Shown here: positions 1 through 8,247 of the stretch, in pieces
Layout: every line of letters starts with the position of its first letter
Numbering within the stretch: the first letter of the stretch is position 1
Assembly: GCA_014204435.1 (NCBI GenBank)
Contig: JACHLF010000001.1
Location: 1 to 64,000 of the forward strand
Source of the DNA: Mycobacteroides chelonae
GTDB lineage: Bacteria; Actinomycetota; Actinomycetes; Mycobacteriales; Mycobacteriaceae
Reading direction: 5' to 3'
DNA length: 64,000 nt
Notes under the pieces: model-generated
Databases searched by the model: none
The model's input: the letters and a program-made list of their open reading frames with translations, nothing else
Told to the model about the DNA's origin: nothing
Position numbers and translations under genes: made by a program

Positions 1-125
1 GGTCGCACCCCGCCGGGCGGGGCGCCCCGCGCCGGGCCCCGTGCCGGGCGGGGCCGGCGGCGCCCCCCCCCGGCCCCCCCCCGCCCCCGCCCCCGCCCGG
101 CCCCCCGCCCGCCCCCCCGCCCACG
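1..125. other. G/C-only low-complexity edge, probable assembly artefact
   Basis: Almost every base is G or C, with long C and G runs and only a handful of A or T. It replaces the expected last residues of the amidase that reads leftward into it. Normal codon usage resumes at about position 126. Nothing biological is recognisable here. A contig-end or polyG read artefact is the simplest reading, but a genuine GC-rich repeat cannot be excluded from one sequence. Confidence 0.7.
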
Positions 126-1753
126 GGGCGCCGATCGCGAGTCGCCTCGACGGCGCAGGCCAGGCGCAGCAACCGGGCATCGTCGTAGCCGCGTCCGAGG
201 ATCGTGAGCCCGACGGGCATCCCGATATCGTCCAGGGTGCCCATCGGCACGGTGACCGAGGGGATTCCGAGGTGACGCGGCACGAGGTTGCCGTTGGCAA
301 CCCACGTGCCGTTGCGCCAGGCCGTATCGGCCGACACCGGATTGACATCGGCATCGGAGCGACCGATGTCGGCGACCGCCGGATGGATGACAGCGTCGAG
401 CCCGAGCGCGTCCATCCACTCCTCTAGGTCGATGCGGCGCGTCGCCTCCAGACCGGCGACACCGTCGGCGATCAAGGGGATCTGTTCCAGCTCGGTGATG
501 CCGGCGACGGCGCGGGCCGGATACTCGCCGAGATCGACTTCCAGGTCGAGTTGATGCCGGTCGTACTGATTGGGCAGTGCACCAGGTGGCGGCGGAAAGA
601 TCAGCGCACCGTCGACTTCGTGGACATGCGACAACTCGGGATCGCCGTTGACCTGTAGGAACTCTTCCCAGCCCCAGATGGAGAGGTCCCACAGTTCGCG
701 CTCGTCGTATCCGGCCGGAACGAGTCCGCGGTCCAGCATCGTCGCCGCGCCTTCGTAATTGGTGACGGCAGGGAAGTCCACTTCGAGCACCTCGGCGCCT
801 GCCGCGTGCAGGTCGTCCGCGATGCGCCGCCACAGTTCGACAACGCTGGAACGGGTCTGCACCGGCCGGTCTCCCGAGGTGTCACCGATATACATCCGCG
901 GCACCCCCAGCCGGACGCCACGCAGTGCCTGGGCGCCGGAATCGCCCAGTGCGCGGTAGCTTGCGGGCCGCAATGTCGATGCCGCCGGGATCTCGATCCA
1001 TGGCTGGCGGCGCCAGAAGTCGCCGCGCGGGTCTGGGTCGTCGGCGACGATGACGTCCAGGAGCGCCAGCAGGTCGGCGACGCTGCGGGTATGCGGAACG
1101 ACGACGTCCATCGTGGGCACGAGCGGCCAGTTACCGCGAACCGAGATGACCCCGCGCGAGGGGCAGTAGGCCACCAGCGCGTTGCACGAGGCCGGTGCCC
1201 GTCCGGAGCTCCATGTTTCCTCGCCGAGCCCGAATGCGCCGAAGCTGGCGGCTGTTGCGGTACCCGACCCGTTGGAAGATCCCGAGCCGAACGCCGACGT
1301 CAGATATTCGCTGTTGTAGGGACTTTCCGCGCGGCCGTAAACGCCGCGCTGCATGCCGCCGTTCGCCATCGGCGGCATGTTGGTGAGCCCGAGTAGCACC
1401 GCACCGCCGGCACGAAGTTGTGCGATGGTGAACGCGTCGCGCTGGGAGATGAGCCGGGCGAAGGCCGGAGATCCGGCCGCCACGGGCAGCCCCTTCGCGG
1501 CGTAGGAATCCTTGGCGGTGTACGGGATGCCGTCGAGCGGGCCGAGTGTGGCACCGGCCGCGCGACGCGCATCGGACTCGGCGGCAGCGGAGAACGCGTG
1601 CGGGTCCAGGACGGGCACGGCGTTGAGGGTGATCCCGCTGCGGTCGTAGGCGGCGATCCGGCGCAGATATTCGGCGACCAGGGCGACTGACGTCGTTTCC
1701 CCGGCGGCGAGTGCGGCCTGCAGATCGGCGATGCTTGCCTCAACGACATCCAT
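1..1753 (-). CDS. Amidase signature family hydrolase, 3' end lost at window edge
   Basis: Ser-cisSer-Lys amidase. The ATG at 1753 lies 3 bases after the agmatine deiminase stop, so the two are co-transcribed. Visible motifs are PYTAKDS with the catalytic Lys near residue 81, GSGSSNGSG at about 156-164 with the bridging Ser, and GEETWSSGRAPAS with the nucleophile near Ser183. This motif set fits a branch of amidases distinct from GatA. The frame stays open to the window edge, but the last 40 or so codons run through the G/C-only stretch and should not be trusted. About 540 residues are credible. In this operon it may cleave N-carbamoylputrescine made by the deiminase next door; that substrate is an inference from position only. 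Confidence 0.85.
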   Translation of the reverse strand, partial: MDVVEASIADLQAALAAGETTSVALVAEYLRRIAAYDRSGITLNAVPVLDPHAFSAAAESDARRAAGATLGPLDGIPYTAKDSYAAKGLPVAAGSPAFARLISQRDAFTIAQLRAGGAVLLGLTNMPPMANGGMQRGVYGRAESPYNSEYLTSAFGSGSSNGSGTATAASFGAFGLGEETWSSGRAPASCNALVAYCPSRGVISVRGNWPLVPTMDVVVPHTRSVADLLALLDVIVADDPDPRGDFWRRQPWIEIPAASTLRPASYRALGDSGAQALRGVRLGVPRMYIGDTSGDRPVQTRSSVVELWRRIADDLHAAGAEVLEVDFPAVTNYEGAATMLDRGLVPAGYDERELWDLSIWGWEEFLQVNGDPELSHVHEVDGALIFPPPPGALPNQYDRHQLDLEVDLGEYPARAVAGITELEQIPLIADGVAGLEATRRIDLEEWMDALGLDAVIHPAVADIGRSDADVNPVSADTAWRNGTWVANGNLVPRHLGIPSVTVPMGTLDDIGMPVGLTILGRGYDDARLLRLACAVEATRDRRPVGGGAGGGPGGGGGGGGPGGGAAGPARHGARRGAPRPAGCD

Positions 1754-1756
1754 TGC

Positions 1757-2782
1757 CTAAACCTTGGGCTGTTGTTGAGTGATGCAGTGAATACCGCCAC
1801 CACCGGCGAGGATCGGCCGCGCATCGACCAGTACCACCTCGCGGCCGGGATAGGCGTCGGCGATGATCTGGGCGGCGTGCGAGTCGGCGGCCGGCTCGTC
1901 GTAACCACATAGGATCACGCCGTCTCCGGTGACAAGGTGATTGATGTAGCTCCAGTCGACAAAGCCGTCGGCGTCCCGCAGTGTCGCCGGCGCCGGCACA
2001 TCGACGATGCCGAACGCGCGACCGCGGGCATCGACCGCGTCGGCGAGCGCAGCACGCAGTTGTGCGGATATGTCGTAATCGGGGTGGTCGGGATTGGTTT
2101 GTGCGTGCAGCAAGACGGTGCCGGGTGAGGGCAGCGTCGCGATCATGTCGACGTGCCCCTTGGTGCCTAGCGGCTCGTAGTCGCGCGTGAGGCCGCGTGG
2201 TAGCCACACGGCATGCTCAACGCCTAGGGTGCGGGCTAGCTCGGCCTCGACCCGGCTGCGGTCGGCGTGCGGATTGCGCAGCGGATCGAGCAGTACGGTC
2301 TCAGTGAGCAGTACGGTGCCGTCACCGTCGACATGGATGGCGCCACCCTCGTTGACCAGTAACGACGATACGAGGGTAGCGCCGGCAGCGGCCGCGATCG
2401 TGCGGCCGATCTCCCGATCGTGTGACCAGTCCTGCGGAGTCGACGATCCCCAGCCGTTGAAGGTCCAGTCGACGGCACCCAGCTCACCCGTGGTGTCGTC
2501 GACGACGAACGTCGGTCCGATATCGCGCATCCAAAAGTCATCGAGTGGCGCGACAAGCAGCTCGATTTCCGTCGACAGCATGCGCCGTGCGCGTTCGTGC
2601 TGGCTCGGGTCGACCACCATCGTCACGGGGGTGAAGGCGCGCACGGCGTGTGCTACCGCCGTCCAGGCTAGATAGCCGGCCTCGAGCGCGGCGTTATCGT
2701 TGCCGAACGTGAGTCCGGGCCGGGGGAACGCCATCCAGATCCGCTCGTGCGGCTCGGTTTCTGCCGGCATCCGCCACGCCAT
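1757..2782 (-). CDS. aguA: Agmatine deiminase
   Basis: Converts agmatine to N-carbamoylputrescine and ammonia. The 341 residues match the family length. The N-terminus (MPAETEPHERIWMAFP) is the typical family start. FWMRDIGP at 83-90, NEGGAIHVDGDG at about 144-154, KGHVDM with His210, and GGGGIHCITQQQP near the C-terminus with the nucleophile Cys333 are the guanidine-modifying (PPAD-type) active-site blocks. It sits between gabD (46 bases upstream) and the amidase (3 bases downstream) on the same strand, which places agmatine as one entry point to the putrescine and GABA pathway of this operon. Confidence 0.93.
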   Translation of the reverse strand: MAWRMPAETEPHERIWMAFPRPGLTFGNDNAALEAGYLAWTAVAHAVRAFTPVTMVVDPSQHERARRMLSTEIELLVAPLDDFWMRDIGPTFVVDDTTGELGAVDWTFNGWGSSTPQDWSHDREIGRTIAAAAGATLVSSLLVNEGGAIHVDGDGTVLLTETVLLDPLRNPHADRSRVEAELARTLGVEHAVWLPRGLTRDYEPLGTKGHVDMIATLPSPGTVLLHAQTNPDHPDYDISAQLRAALADAVDARGRAFGIVDVPAPATLRDADGFVDWSYINHLVTGDGVILCGYDEPAADSHAAQIIADAYPGREVVLVDARPILAGGGGIHCITQQQPKV

Positions 2783-2828
2783 GTGTGCCTCTCGGGTTGT
2801 GCGGGTGATCCCGGCCGGGTCGCGATTT

Positions 2829-4295
2829 CTAGGGCAGCGCTATGTATTTCGTTTCGAGGTATTCCTCGATGCCCTCGCTGCCAGCTTCGCGTCCGATGCC
2901 CGATTCCTTGATCCCACCGAACGGTGCGGCCACATCGGAGATCACACCGCGGTTCACACCGACCATCCCCGACTCCACCGACTCCGAAACACGCAGCGCG
3001 CGATCAAGATTGGTGGTGTACACGTAGGCGGCCAATCCGTACTCGGTGTCGTTGGCAGCGGCGATTCCCGCTTCCTCCCCGTCAAATCCGGTGATCGCAG
3101 CGACGGGGCCAAACACCTCTTCGCGCAAAATCCTTGCATCCGTTGGCACATCGGTGAGCACGGTCGGCGGATAGAAGTAGCCATCACCATCGGCGATGGC
3201 GCCACCGGTGGTGATGACGGCGCCCTTGCTGACGGCGTCCTGTACCAACTCGTCGACCGAGGCTCGCTGTTTGGCTGTGATGAGCGGTCCGACCTGCACG
3301 CCGCTGTGATCTCCCGGGCCGATGGTGAGTGCACTCATGCGTGCGGTGAGCTTCTCGGTGAACTCGGCTCGTACGGCGTTGTCGACGTGGAAGCGGTTGG
3401 CCGCGGTGCACGCCTCGCCGATGTTGCGCATCTTGGCCGCCATGGCGCCGTCGACGGCGGCACTCACATCGGCGTCGTCGAACACGACGAACGGTGCATT
3501 GCCGCCGAGTTCCATCGACGAGCGCAATACCCTTGTGGCGCACTGAGATAGCAGAACCTTTCCGACAGCGGTAGAGCCGGTGAAGGTCAACTTGCGCAGC
3601 CGGGCGTCATCGATCAGCGGGCCGGTCAATGCCGAGGCGCTGGTGGTGGGCAGGATCGACAGCACGCCTGCGGGTAGCCCGGCATCGGCGAACACCTGGC
3701 CCAGCAGCAGCATGGTGAGTGGTGTTTCGGCGGCGGGCTTGACGATCATGGTGCATCCGGCGGCGAGCGCCGGCCCGATCTTGCGGGTGCCCATGGCCAG
3801 CGGGAAGTTCCAGGGGGTGATGGCCAGCGTCGGGCCGATGGGCTGCTTGGCCACCAGGATTCGGCCGGCGCCGGTCGGCGACGAGGTGTACCGCCCGTTG
3901 ACGCGCACCGCCTCCTCGGAGAACCAGCGCAGAAACTCTCCGCCGTAGGCGACCTCGCCCTGGCTCTCCGCCAGTGGCTTGCCCATCTCCAGGGTCATGG
4001 CCAGCGCGAAATCGTCGCGTCGCGCGATCACCAACTCCCAGGCGCGCCGCAGGATCTCGGCGCGTTCACGTGGCGCGGTGGCGGCCCAGGTCTGTTGCAC
4101 GGCGACGGCCTCGTCGAGTGCGGTGGTTCCGTCGGCGGTGGTGGCGTCGGCGACGGTGGTCAGAACGGCACCGTTGGCCGGGTTGTGCACGGGGAACCGG
4201 GCGCCGCTGGACGAGGGGACCTGCTTGCCTCCGATCCATAGGTCGGTAGGGGCGGCATCGATCAGTGCTTGGTGGTCCACGTGGGTCTCGGTCAC
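2829..4295 (-). CDS. gabD: Succinate-semialdehyde dehydrogenase
   Basis: Oxidises succinate semialdehyde to succinate with NAD(P). The 488-residue protein has the aldehyde dehydrogenase fold with PWNFP at 161-165, MELGGNAP with general base Glu262, and NIGEACTAANR with nucleophile Cys296. The start is a GTG at 4295 that overlaps the gabT stop as GTGA, so translation is coupled. Together with gabT it completes the GABA shunt. The succinate-semialdehyde specificity is inferred from this pairing rather than from substrate-binding residues. Confidence 0.9.
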   Translation of the reverse strand: MTETHVDHQALIDAAPTDLWIGGKQVPSSSGARFPVHNPANGAVLTTVADATTADGTTALDEAVAVQQTWAATAPRERAEILRRAWELVIARRDDFALAMTLEMGKPLAESQGEVAYGGEFLRWFSEEAVRVNGRYTSSPTGAGRILVAKQPIGPTLAITPWNFPLAMGTRKIGPALAAGCTMIVKPAAETPLTMLLLGQVFADAGLPAGVLSILPTTSASALTGPLIDDARLRKLTFTGSTAVGKVLLSQCATRVLRSSMELGGNAPFVVFDDADVSAAVDGAMAAKMRNIGEACTAANRFHVDNAVRAEFTEKLTARMSALTIGPGDHSGVQVGPLITAKQRASVDELVQDAVSKGAVITTGGAIADGDGYFYPPTVLTDVPTDARILREEVFGPVAAITGFDGEEAGIAAANDTEYGLAAYVYTTNLDRALRVSESVESGMVGVNRGVISDVAAPFGGIKESGIGREAGSEGIEEYLETKYIALP

Positions 4296-5650
4296 TGCTG
4301 GCTCGCCTTCTCGCGGATGATGTCGGACAGGACGGTGATGCCCTCGTCGAGTAGATCGTCCCCGATGACCAACGGGGGCAGCAAGCGGATGACGTTTCCG
4401 AAGGTTCCGCAGGTCAGGATCAGCACACCCTGGGAGAGAGCCTCGGCGGCAACGGCTTTGGTCAGTGCCGCGTCGGGTACTCCAGGTTTGCCGGTGCCGG
4501 GCTTGACGATCTCTATGGCCAGCATGGCGCCGCGCCCGCGTACCTCGCCGATGACGTCGACCTCTTCGGCGAGCGCGCTCAGCCGGGAGGTCACCGAGGT
4601 TTCGATGGCCCGCGCCCGTGCCGGGAGGTCGAGCTCACGCATGACACCCAGCGCGGCGATGGCGGCCGCGCAGGTCACCGGGTTGCCGCCATAGGTTCCG
4701 CCCAGACCGCCGGTGTACACCGCATCCATGAGATCGGCGCGCCCGGTGACGGCCGACAGCGGCATGCCACCGGCGATGCCCTTGGCCATGGTGACGATGT
4801 CCGGGACGATGCCGTCGTGCTCGGAGGCGAACCAGGCGCCGGTGCGGGCGAATCCTGTCTGCACTTCGTCGGCGATGAAGACGACGCCGCTGTCCTTGGC
4901 CCATGCGGTGAGTGTGGACAGGAATCCGGGTGCGGGCACGATGAATCCGCCCTCACCCTGGATCGGCTCGATGATGATCGCGGCCAGCGACTGCGCGCCG
5001 ATCTGGGTTTCGATGCGCGAGATCGCCCGCCGGGCGGCTTCTTCGCCGGTCAAACCCGGCTCGTCCCGCAGCGGATAGGAGGCCGGCATCCGGTAGACCT
5101 CGGGCGCGAAGGGTCCGAACTGCGACTTGTAGGGCATCGACTTGGCGGTCAGCGCCATCGTCAGGTTGGTGCGGCCGTGGTAGGCGTTGTCGAACGCGAC
5201 GACCGCCGGGCGGCCGGTGGCCAGCCGCGCTACCTTGATGGCGTTTTCCACGGCCTCGGCGCCCGAGTTGAACAGGGCGGTGCGCTTCTCGTGATCGCCG
5301 GGAGTCAGGGCATTGAGGAGCTCGGCAACCTGTACGTACCCCTCATAGGGGGTCACCATGAAACAGGTGTGGGTGAAATGCGTTGCTTGGTCGGTGATTG
5401 CGGCGGCGACGGCGGGGTGCGAAGCCCCGACGGTGGTCACCGCGATGCCCGATCCTAGGTCGATGAAGGAGTTGCCGTCGGCGTCGACGATCACACCCCC
5501 GTCGGCGTCGACGGTGTAGACCGGCATGGTCGAGCCGACACCCGCGGAGACCGCGACGCGACGGCGCTCGGCCAACGCGCTGGAGCGGGGGCCGGGCAGG
5601 GGCGTCACGATGTTGCGCTTCTGGGCGAGGCGGTAGGTGATATCGGTCAT
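4292..5650 (-). CDS. gabT: 4-aminobutyrate aminotransferase
   Basis: PLP-dependent class III aminotransferase that converts GABA plus 2-oxoglutarate to succinate semialdehyde plus glutamate. The chosen ATG at 5650 has a GGGAG ribosome site just upstream and gives 452 residues, the usual length. An in-frame extension to 6073 lies inside the permease gene and lacks family similarity. Motifs include FNSGAEAVENAIKVAR at 127-142, IIIEPIQGEGG at about 225-235, FIADEVQTGF with Asp261, and TMAKGIAGG with the PLP Lys290. The gap of 128 bases from the permease is the largest in this operon, so an internal promoter is possible. Confidence 0.93.
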   Translation of the reverse strand: MTDITYRLAQKRNIVTPLPGPRSSALAERRRVAVSAGVGSTMPVYTVDADGGVIVDADGNSFIDLGSGIAVTTVGASHPAVAAAITDQATHFTHTCFMVTPYEGYVQVAELLNALTPGDHEKRTALFNSGAEAVENAIKVARLATGRPAVVAFDNAYHGRTNLTMALTAKSMPYKSQFGPFAPEVYRMPASYPLRDEPGLTGEEAARRAISRIETQIGAQSLAAIIIEPIQGEGGFIVPAPGFLSTLTAWAKDSGVVFIADEVQTGFARTGAWFASEHDGIVPDIVTMAKGIAGGMPLSAVTGRADLMDAVYTGGLGGTYGGNPVTCAAAIAALGVMRELDLPARARAIETSVTSRLSALAEEVDVIGEVRGRGAMLAIEIVKPGTGKPGVPDAALTKAVAAEALSQGVLILTCGTFGNVIRLLPPLVIGDDLLDEGITVLSDIIREKASQQ

Positions 5651-5778
5651 GCTGCTCCCTGTGGTCGATCCGGCGATCTCAGTGTGTGGCCGTGGAGTGC
5701 GTCTGGGAATGGCCGGTTTGTCCATCGTCGACCCGTGACTACGCCGTTTTGGCGCGGCCCGTTCTGCGCCGACGCTGG

Positions 5779-7353
5779 TCATTCCGTCAGCGGCGCGGTG
5801 TCGCGAGTCAGGGTGCGGCCCTGGAAGAAGTCCGGACTCTTGACGCGCATGATCAGCATGAGCACCGCCCCGAACGCCAGAATGCCGAAGCCCAGATAGA
5901 ACACCAGGCCGATGCCGCCGATCGAGGCGCCGCTCCCGGTCTTCTCGGGATCCATGCTCTCGCGCACGGAGATGACGAACACCGCCGCCAGCATGAGCCC
6001 GCCCAGGAGCGGGAAGAGGAACTTGTAGACCACGTTGTGGGCATTCTGGAAAAGCTCCGTGCGGAAGTACCACACACAGGCGAAGGCGGTGATGCCGTAG
6101 TACCAGCAGATCATGATGCCAAGGGCCGCAATGGTATCCAGTAGTGTGCGGTCCGACAGCAGGCTGACGACGGTGTAGAACACGGCCGTCACCGCGCCGG
6201 CCACGATGGTGCTGAAGGTGGGTGTCAGGAACCGGGGGCTGACATCGGCGAACTTTTTCGGAAAGGCGCCGTAGGTGCCCATGGCCAGCATGGTGCGGGC
6301 GGCGGGCAGCGAGGTGGTCTGCAGGCTCGCCACCGCGGAGGCGAATATCGCGAGCAGCAACAGTGGGCCGAACCAGCTGCCCAGCACCGGGTTGGCAAGG
6401 GCGCCAAAGACGTTGTCTTTGTTCTCCTCATTCGCAAGACCCAGATCCGTGTTGCCCACGCCCGCGAACATCATCACCGCGACGGCCACCAGCAGGTAGG
6501 TGAGCAGGATCGACAGCACGCACAACAGCCCGGCGCGGCCGGGCACCTTGGTCGGATCCTTACATTCCTCGCCGAGCGTCAGGCAGGTGTCCCAACCCCA
6601 GAACGCGAAGATCGATCCAATGAGCCCAATGACAAAGGCGCTCAGGGTTAGTCCGGTCAGCGGATTGAACCAGTCCAGGTCGAAATCGCGATGTCCGGCC
6701 ATGCTGGGTGCCTTGGCGATGGCGACGACGGCGAAGATCACCAGCACGATCATCTGGAACCCGACGAGAACATATTGCACCTTCTCGCTGGTGGTGATTC
6801 CGCGGCTGGAGATATAGGTGGCGATCGCCAGCAGCGCCACGGTCGAGATGATGTTGACGGCCTTGTTGCTGGCGAGTTCTCCGACTGTCTGATTGTGGGA
6901 GACGGCGCCGAGGAATTGGTACCCGTACTGCACCCCGATAGACGCCAGGTTGGACAACACGATGATGGTGGCGATCACCATTCCCCAGCCACACATCCAG
7001 CCGATGTAGGGGCCAAATGCCTTGGTGGACCAGGTGAACGAGGCGCCGCAGTCGGGTGCGCGCGAATTCAGTTCCCGGTAGGCGTAGGCGGTCAGGAACA
7101 TCGGGATGAAACCGGCGATAAGGATCGCCGGCATCTTCAGACCGACAGCGGTGACGATCAGGCCGATGCTGGCCGTGAGGGTGTATCCGGGTGCCACCGT
7201 CGAGATGCCGAGGACGGCGCCGGTGAAGGTTCCGATGCGCCCGGCGGCCAGGCCTTTCGAGACGAGCCCCTCCGTCTGCTCGGCCTGTTCCAGCTCCGCG
7301 CGGGCAACGCTCTCGGTGCCAGATGGTCTTCCCGCAAGCGGATCATCAATCAC
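5779..7353 (-). CDS. APC-family amino acid/polyamine/GABA permease
   Basis: Inner-membrane APC transporter of 524 residues with about 12 hydrophobic helices starting near residue 45 (GAVLGISTVAPGY is the unwound first-helix signature). SFTWSTKAFGPYIGWMCGWG matches the APC helix 3 region. It starts with GTG at 7353 and overlaps the universal stress gene by 8 bases. Position between the amine oxidase and gabT points to uptake of putrescine, GABA or a related amine. The exact substrate cannot be read from the sequence. Confidence 0.88.
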   Translation of the reverse strand: MIDDPLAGRPSGTESVARAELEQAEQTEGLVSKGLAAGRIGTFTGAVLGISTVAPGYTLTASIGLIVTAVGLKMPAILIAGFIPMFLTAYAYRELNSRAPDCGASFTWSTKAFGPYIGWMCGWGMVIATIIVLSNLASIGVQYGYQFLGAVSHNQTVGELASNKAVNIISTVALLAIATYISSRGITTSEKVQYVLVGFQMIVLVIFAVVAIAKAPSMAGHRDFDLDWFNPLTGLTLSAFVIGLIGSIFAFWGWDTCLTLGEECKDPTKVPGRAGLLCVLSILLTYLLVAVAVMMFAGVGNTDLGLANEENKDNVFGALANPVLGSWFGPLLLLAIFASAVASLQTTSLPAARTMLAMGTYGAFPKKFADVSPRFLTPTFSTIVAGAVTAVFYTVVSLLSDRTLLDTIAALGIMICWYYGITAFACVWYFRTELFQNAHNVVYKFLFPLLGGLMLAAVFVISVRESMDPEKTGSGASIGGIGLVFYLGFGILAFGAVLMLIMRVKSPDFFQGRTLTRDTAPLTE

Positions 7354-8245
7354 GGTTGGCCTCTTCCTTGGGGATCACGACCATGGGCACCTGCAGCACC
7401 CGAAGCATCTTCGCGGCCGTCGATCCAAGGAAGAGTCGCCGTGGCTGCGCAAGACGGCTGGAACCCACCATGATGATGTCGCCTTCGTGCCAGTCGAGCT
7501 TGTTCACGGCGGCTTCGATAGTGGGTCCTTCGGCGACGATTGAGGTGACCGGGAAATCCGGGGGGAGAATCAGTTTGGCGGTCTCGAGGGATTGTCGGGC
7601 ATGGATGGCGGCACGTTCACGTGCCGACTGGTCATCGTCACCGCCGGGAATCGGGTCGAATGACACCAGGGACACCAACCGCAGCGGTGCTTTCGCACGC
7701 TGGCAGGCCTGCAACGCGGTGTCCAGCAGCACGTGTGCGCCGGGCCGGGTTCCCATGGCGCAGGTGACTTCCCGAACACGCAGGTTCTTCTGATAGCGGG
7801 CGCCACGCGGAGAGATCACCAGCGGGATGGGGGAGGAGTGCACGAGCTCGTTGACCACCGATCCCAGCGACAGGCTGCCGACCAGGCCGCCACCAGAACC
7901 ACCCACCACGATGGCCTCGGCCCCCAGGCCCACGCATTGCGCGATGAGTCCCTCGGCGATCGATTCGTGGAAGCTGATATGCGTCTCGACGGTGAGGTCG
8001 TCGGCAATGGTGGCCTCGGCATGCTTGAGCCAATGAGTGGCGTTCTCGGACAGGATGTCCTGGCGCTCCTGCTGCGGAAGCGGAGCAAGGATCGGGCGAT
8101 CCAGGGGCAGCACCATACACAGATCCAGGCGTGCGCCCAGAGAACGCGCGATCTGTGCTCCGACGGCTAGCGCGTCGTCGCCGCCCGGGGTGGCCAGGTA
8201 CGCAACGGCTATCCGCTTGGCACCTCTCGTGGCGGCATCGTTCAT
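7346..8245 (-). CDS. Universal stress protein, two Usp domains
   Basis: The 299-residue protein carries two UspA domains, about 10-145 and 155-295. Each ends in a Gly-rich nucleotide-binding turn: VVGGSGGGLVGSLSLGS in the first and VGSSRLAQPRRLFLGSTA in the second. The ATG at 8245 is 2 bases after the amine oxidase stop, so the gene is locked into the catabolic operon. Its role is unknown. Amine oxidation produces hydrogen peroxide and an aldehyde, so a protective or sensing function would fit, but this is inference. Confidence 0.88.
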   Translation of the reverse strand: MNDAATRGAKRIAVAYLATPGGDDALAVGAQIARSLGARLDLCMVLPLDRPILAPLPQQERQDILSENATHWLKHAEATIADDLTVETHISFHESIAEGLIAQCVGLGAEAIVVGGSGGGLVGSLSLGSVVNELVHSSPIPLVISPRGARYQKNLRVREVTCAMGTRPGAHVLLDTALQACQRAKAPLRLVSLVSFDPIPGGDDDQSARERAAIHARQSLETAKLILPPDFPVTSIVAEGPTIEAAVNKLDWHEGDIIMVGSSRLAQPRRLFLGSTAAKMLRVLQVPMVVIPKEEANRD

Positions 8246-8247
8246 GG

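Noticed and set aside
41-427. Proline/arginine-rich frame at the left edge
   Set aside because: Its first third is the G/C-only stretch and the rest is antisense to the amidase.
4817-5458. Plus-strand frame of 213 codons opposite gabT
   Set aside because: Antisense to conserved aminotransferase blocks, including the PLP Lys region, with no domain.
5651-6073. N-terminal extension of gabT to an upstream start
   Set aside because: It would overlap the permease gene by about 295 bases and the extra residues are unlike any aminotransferase; the start at 5650 has a clear ribosome site.
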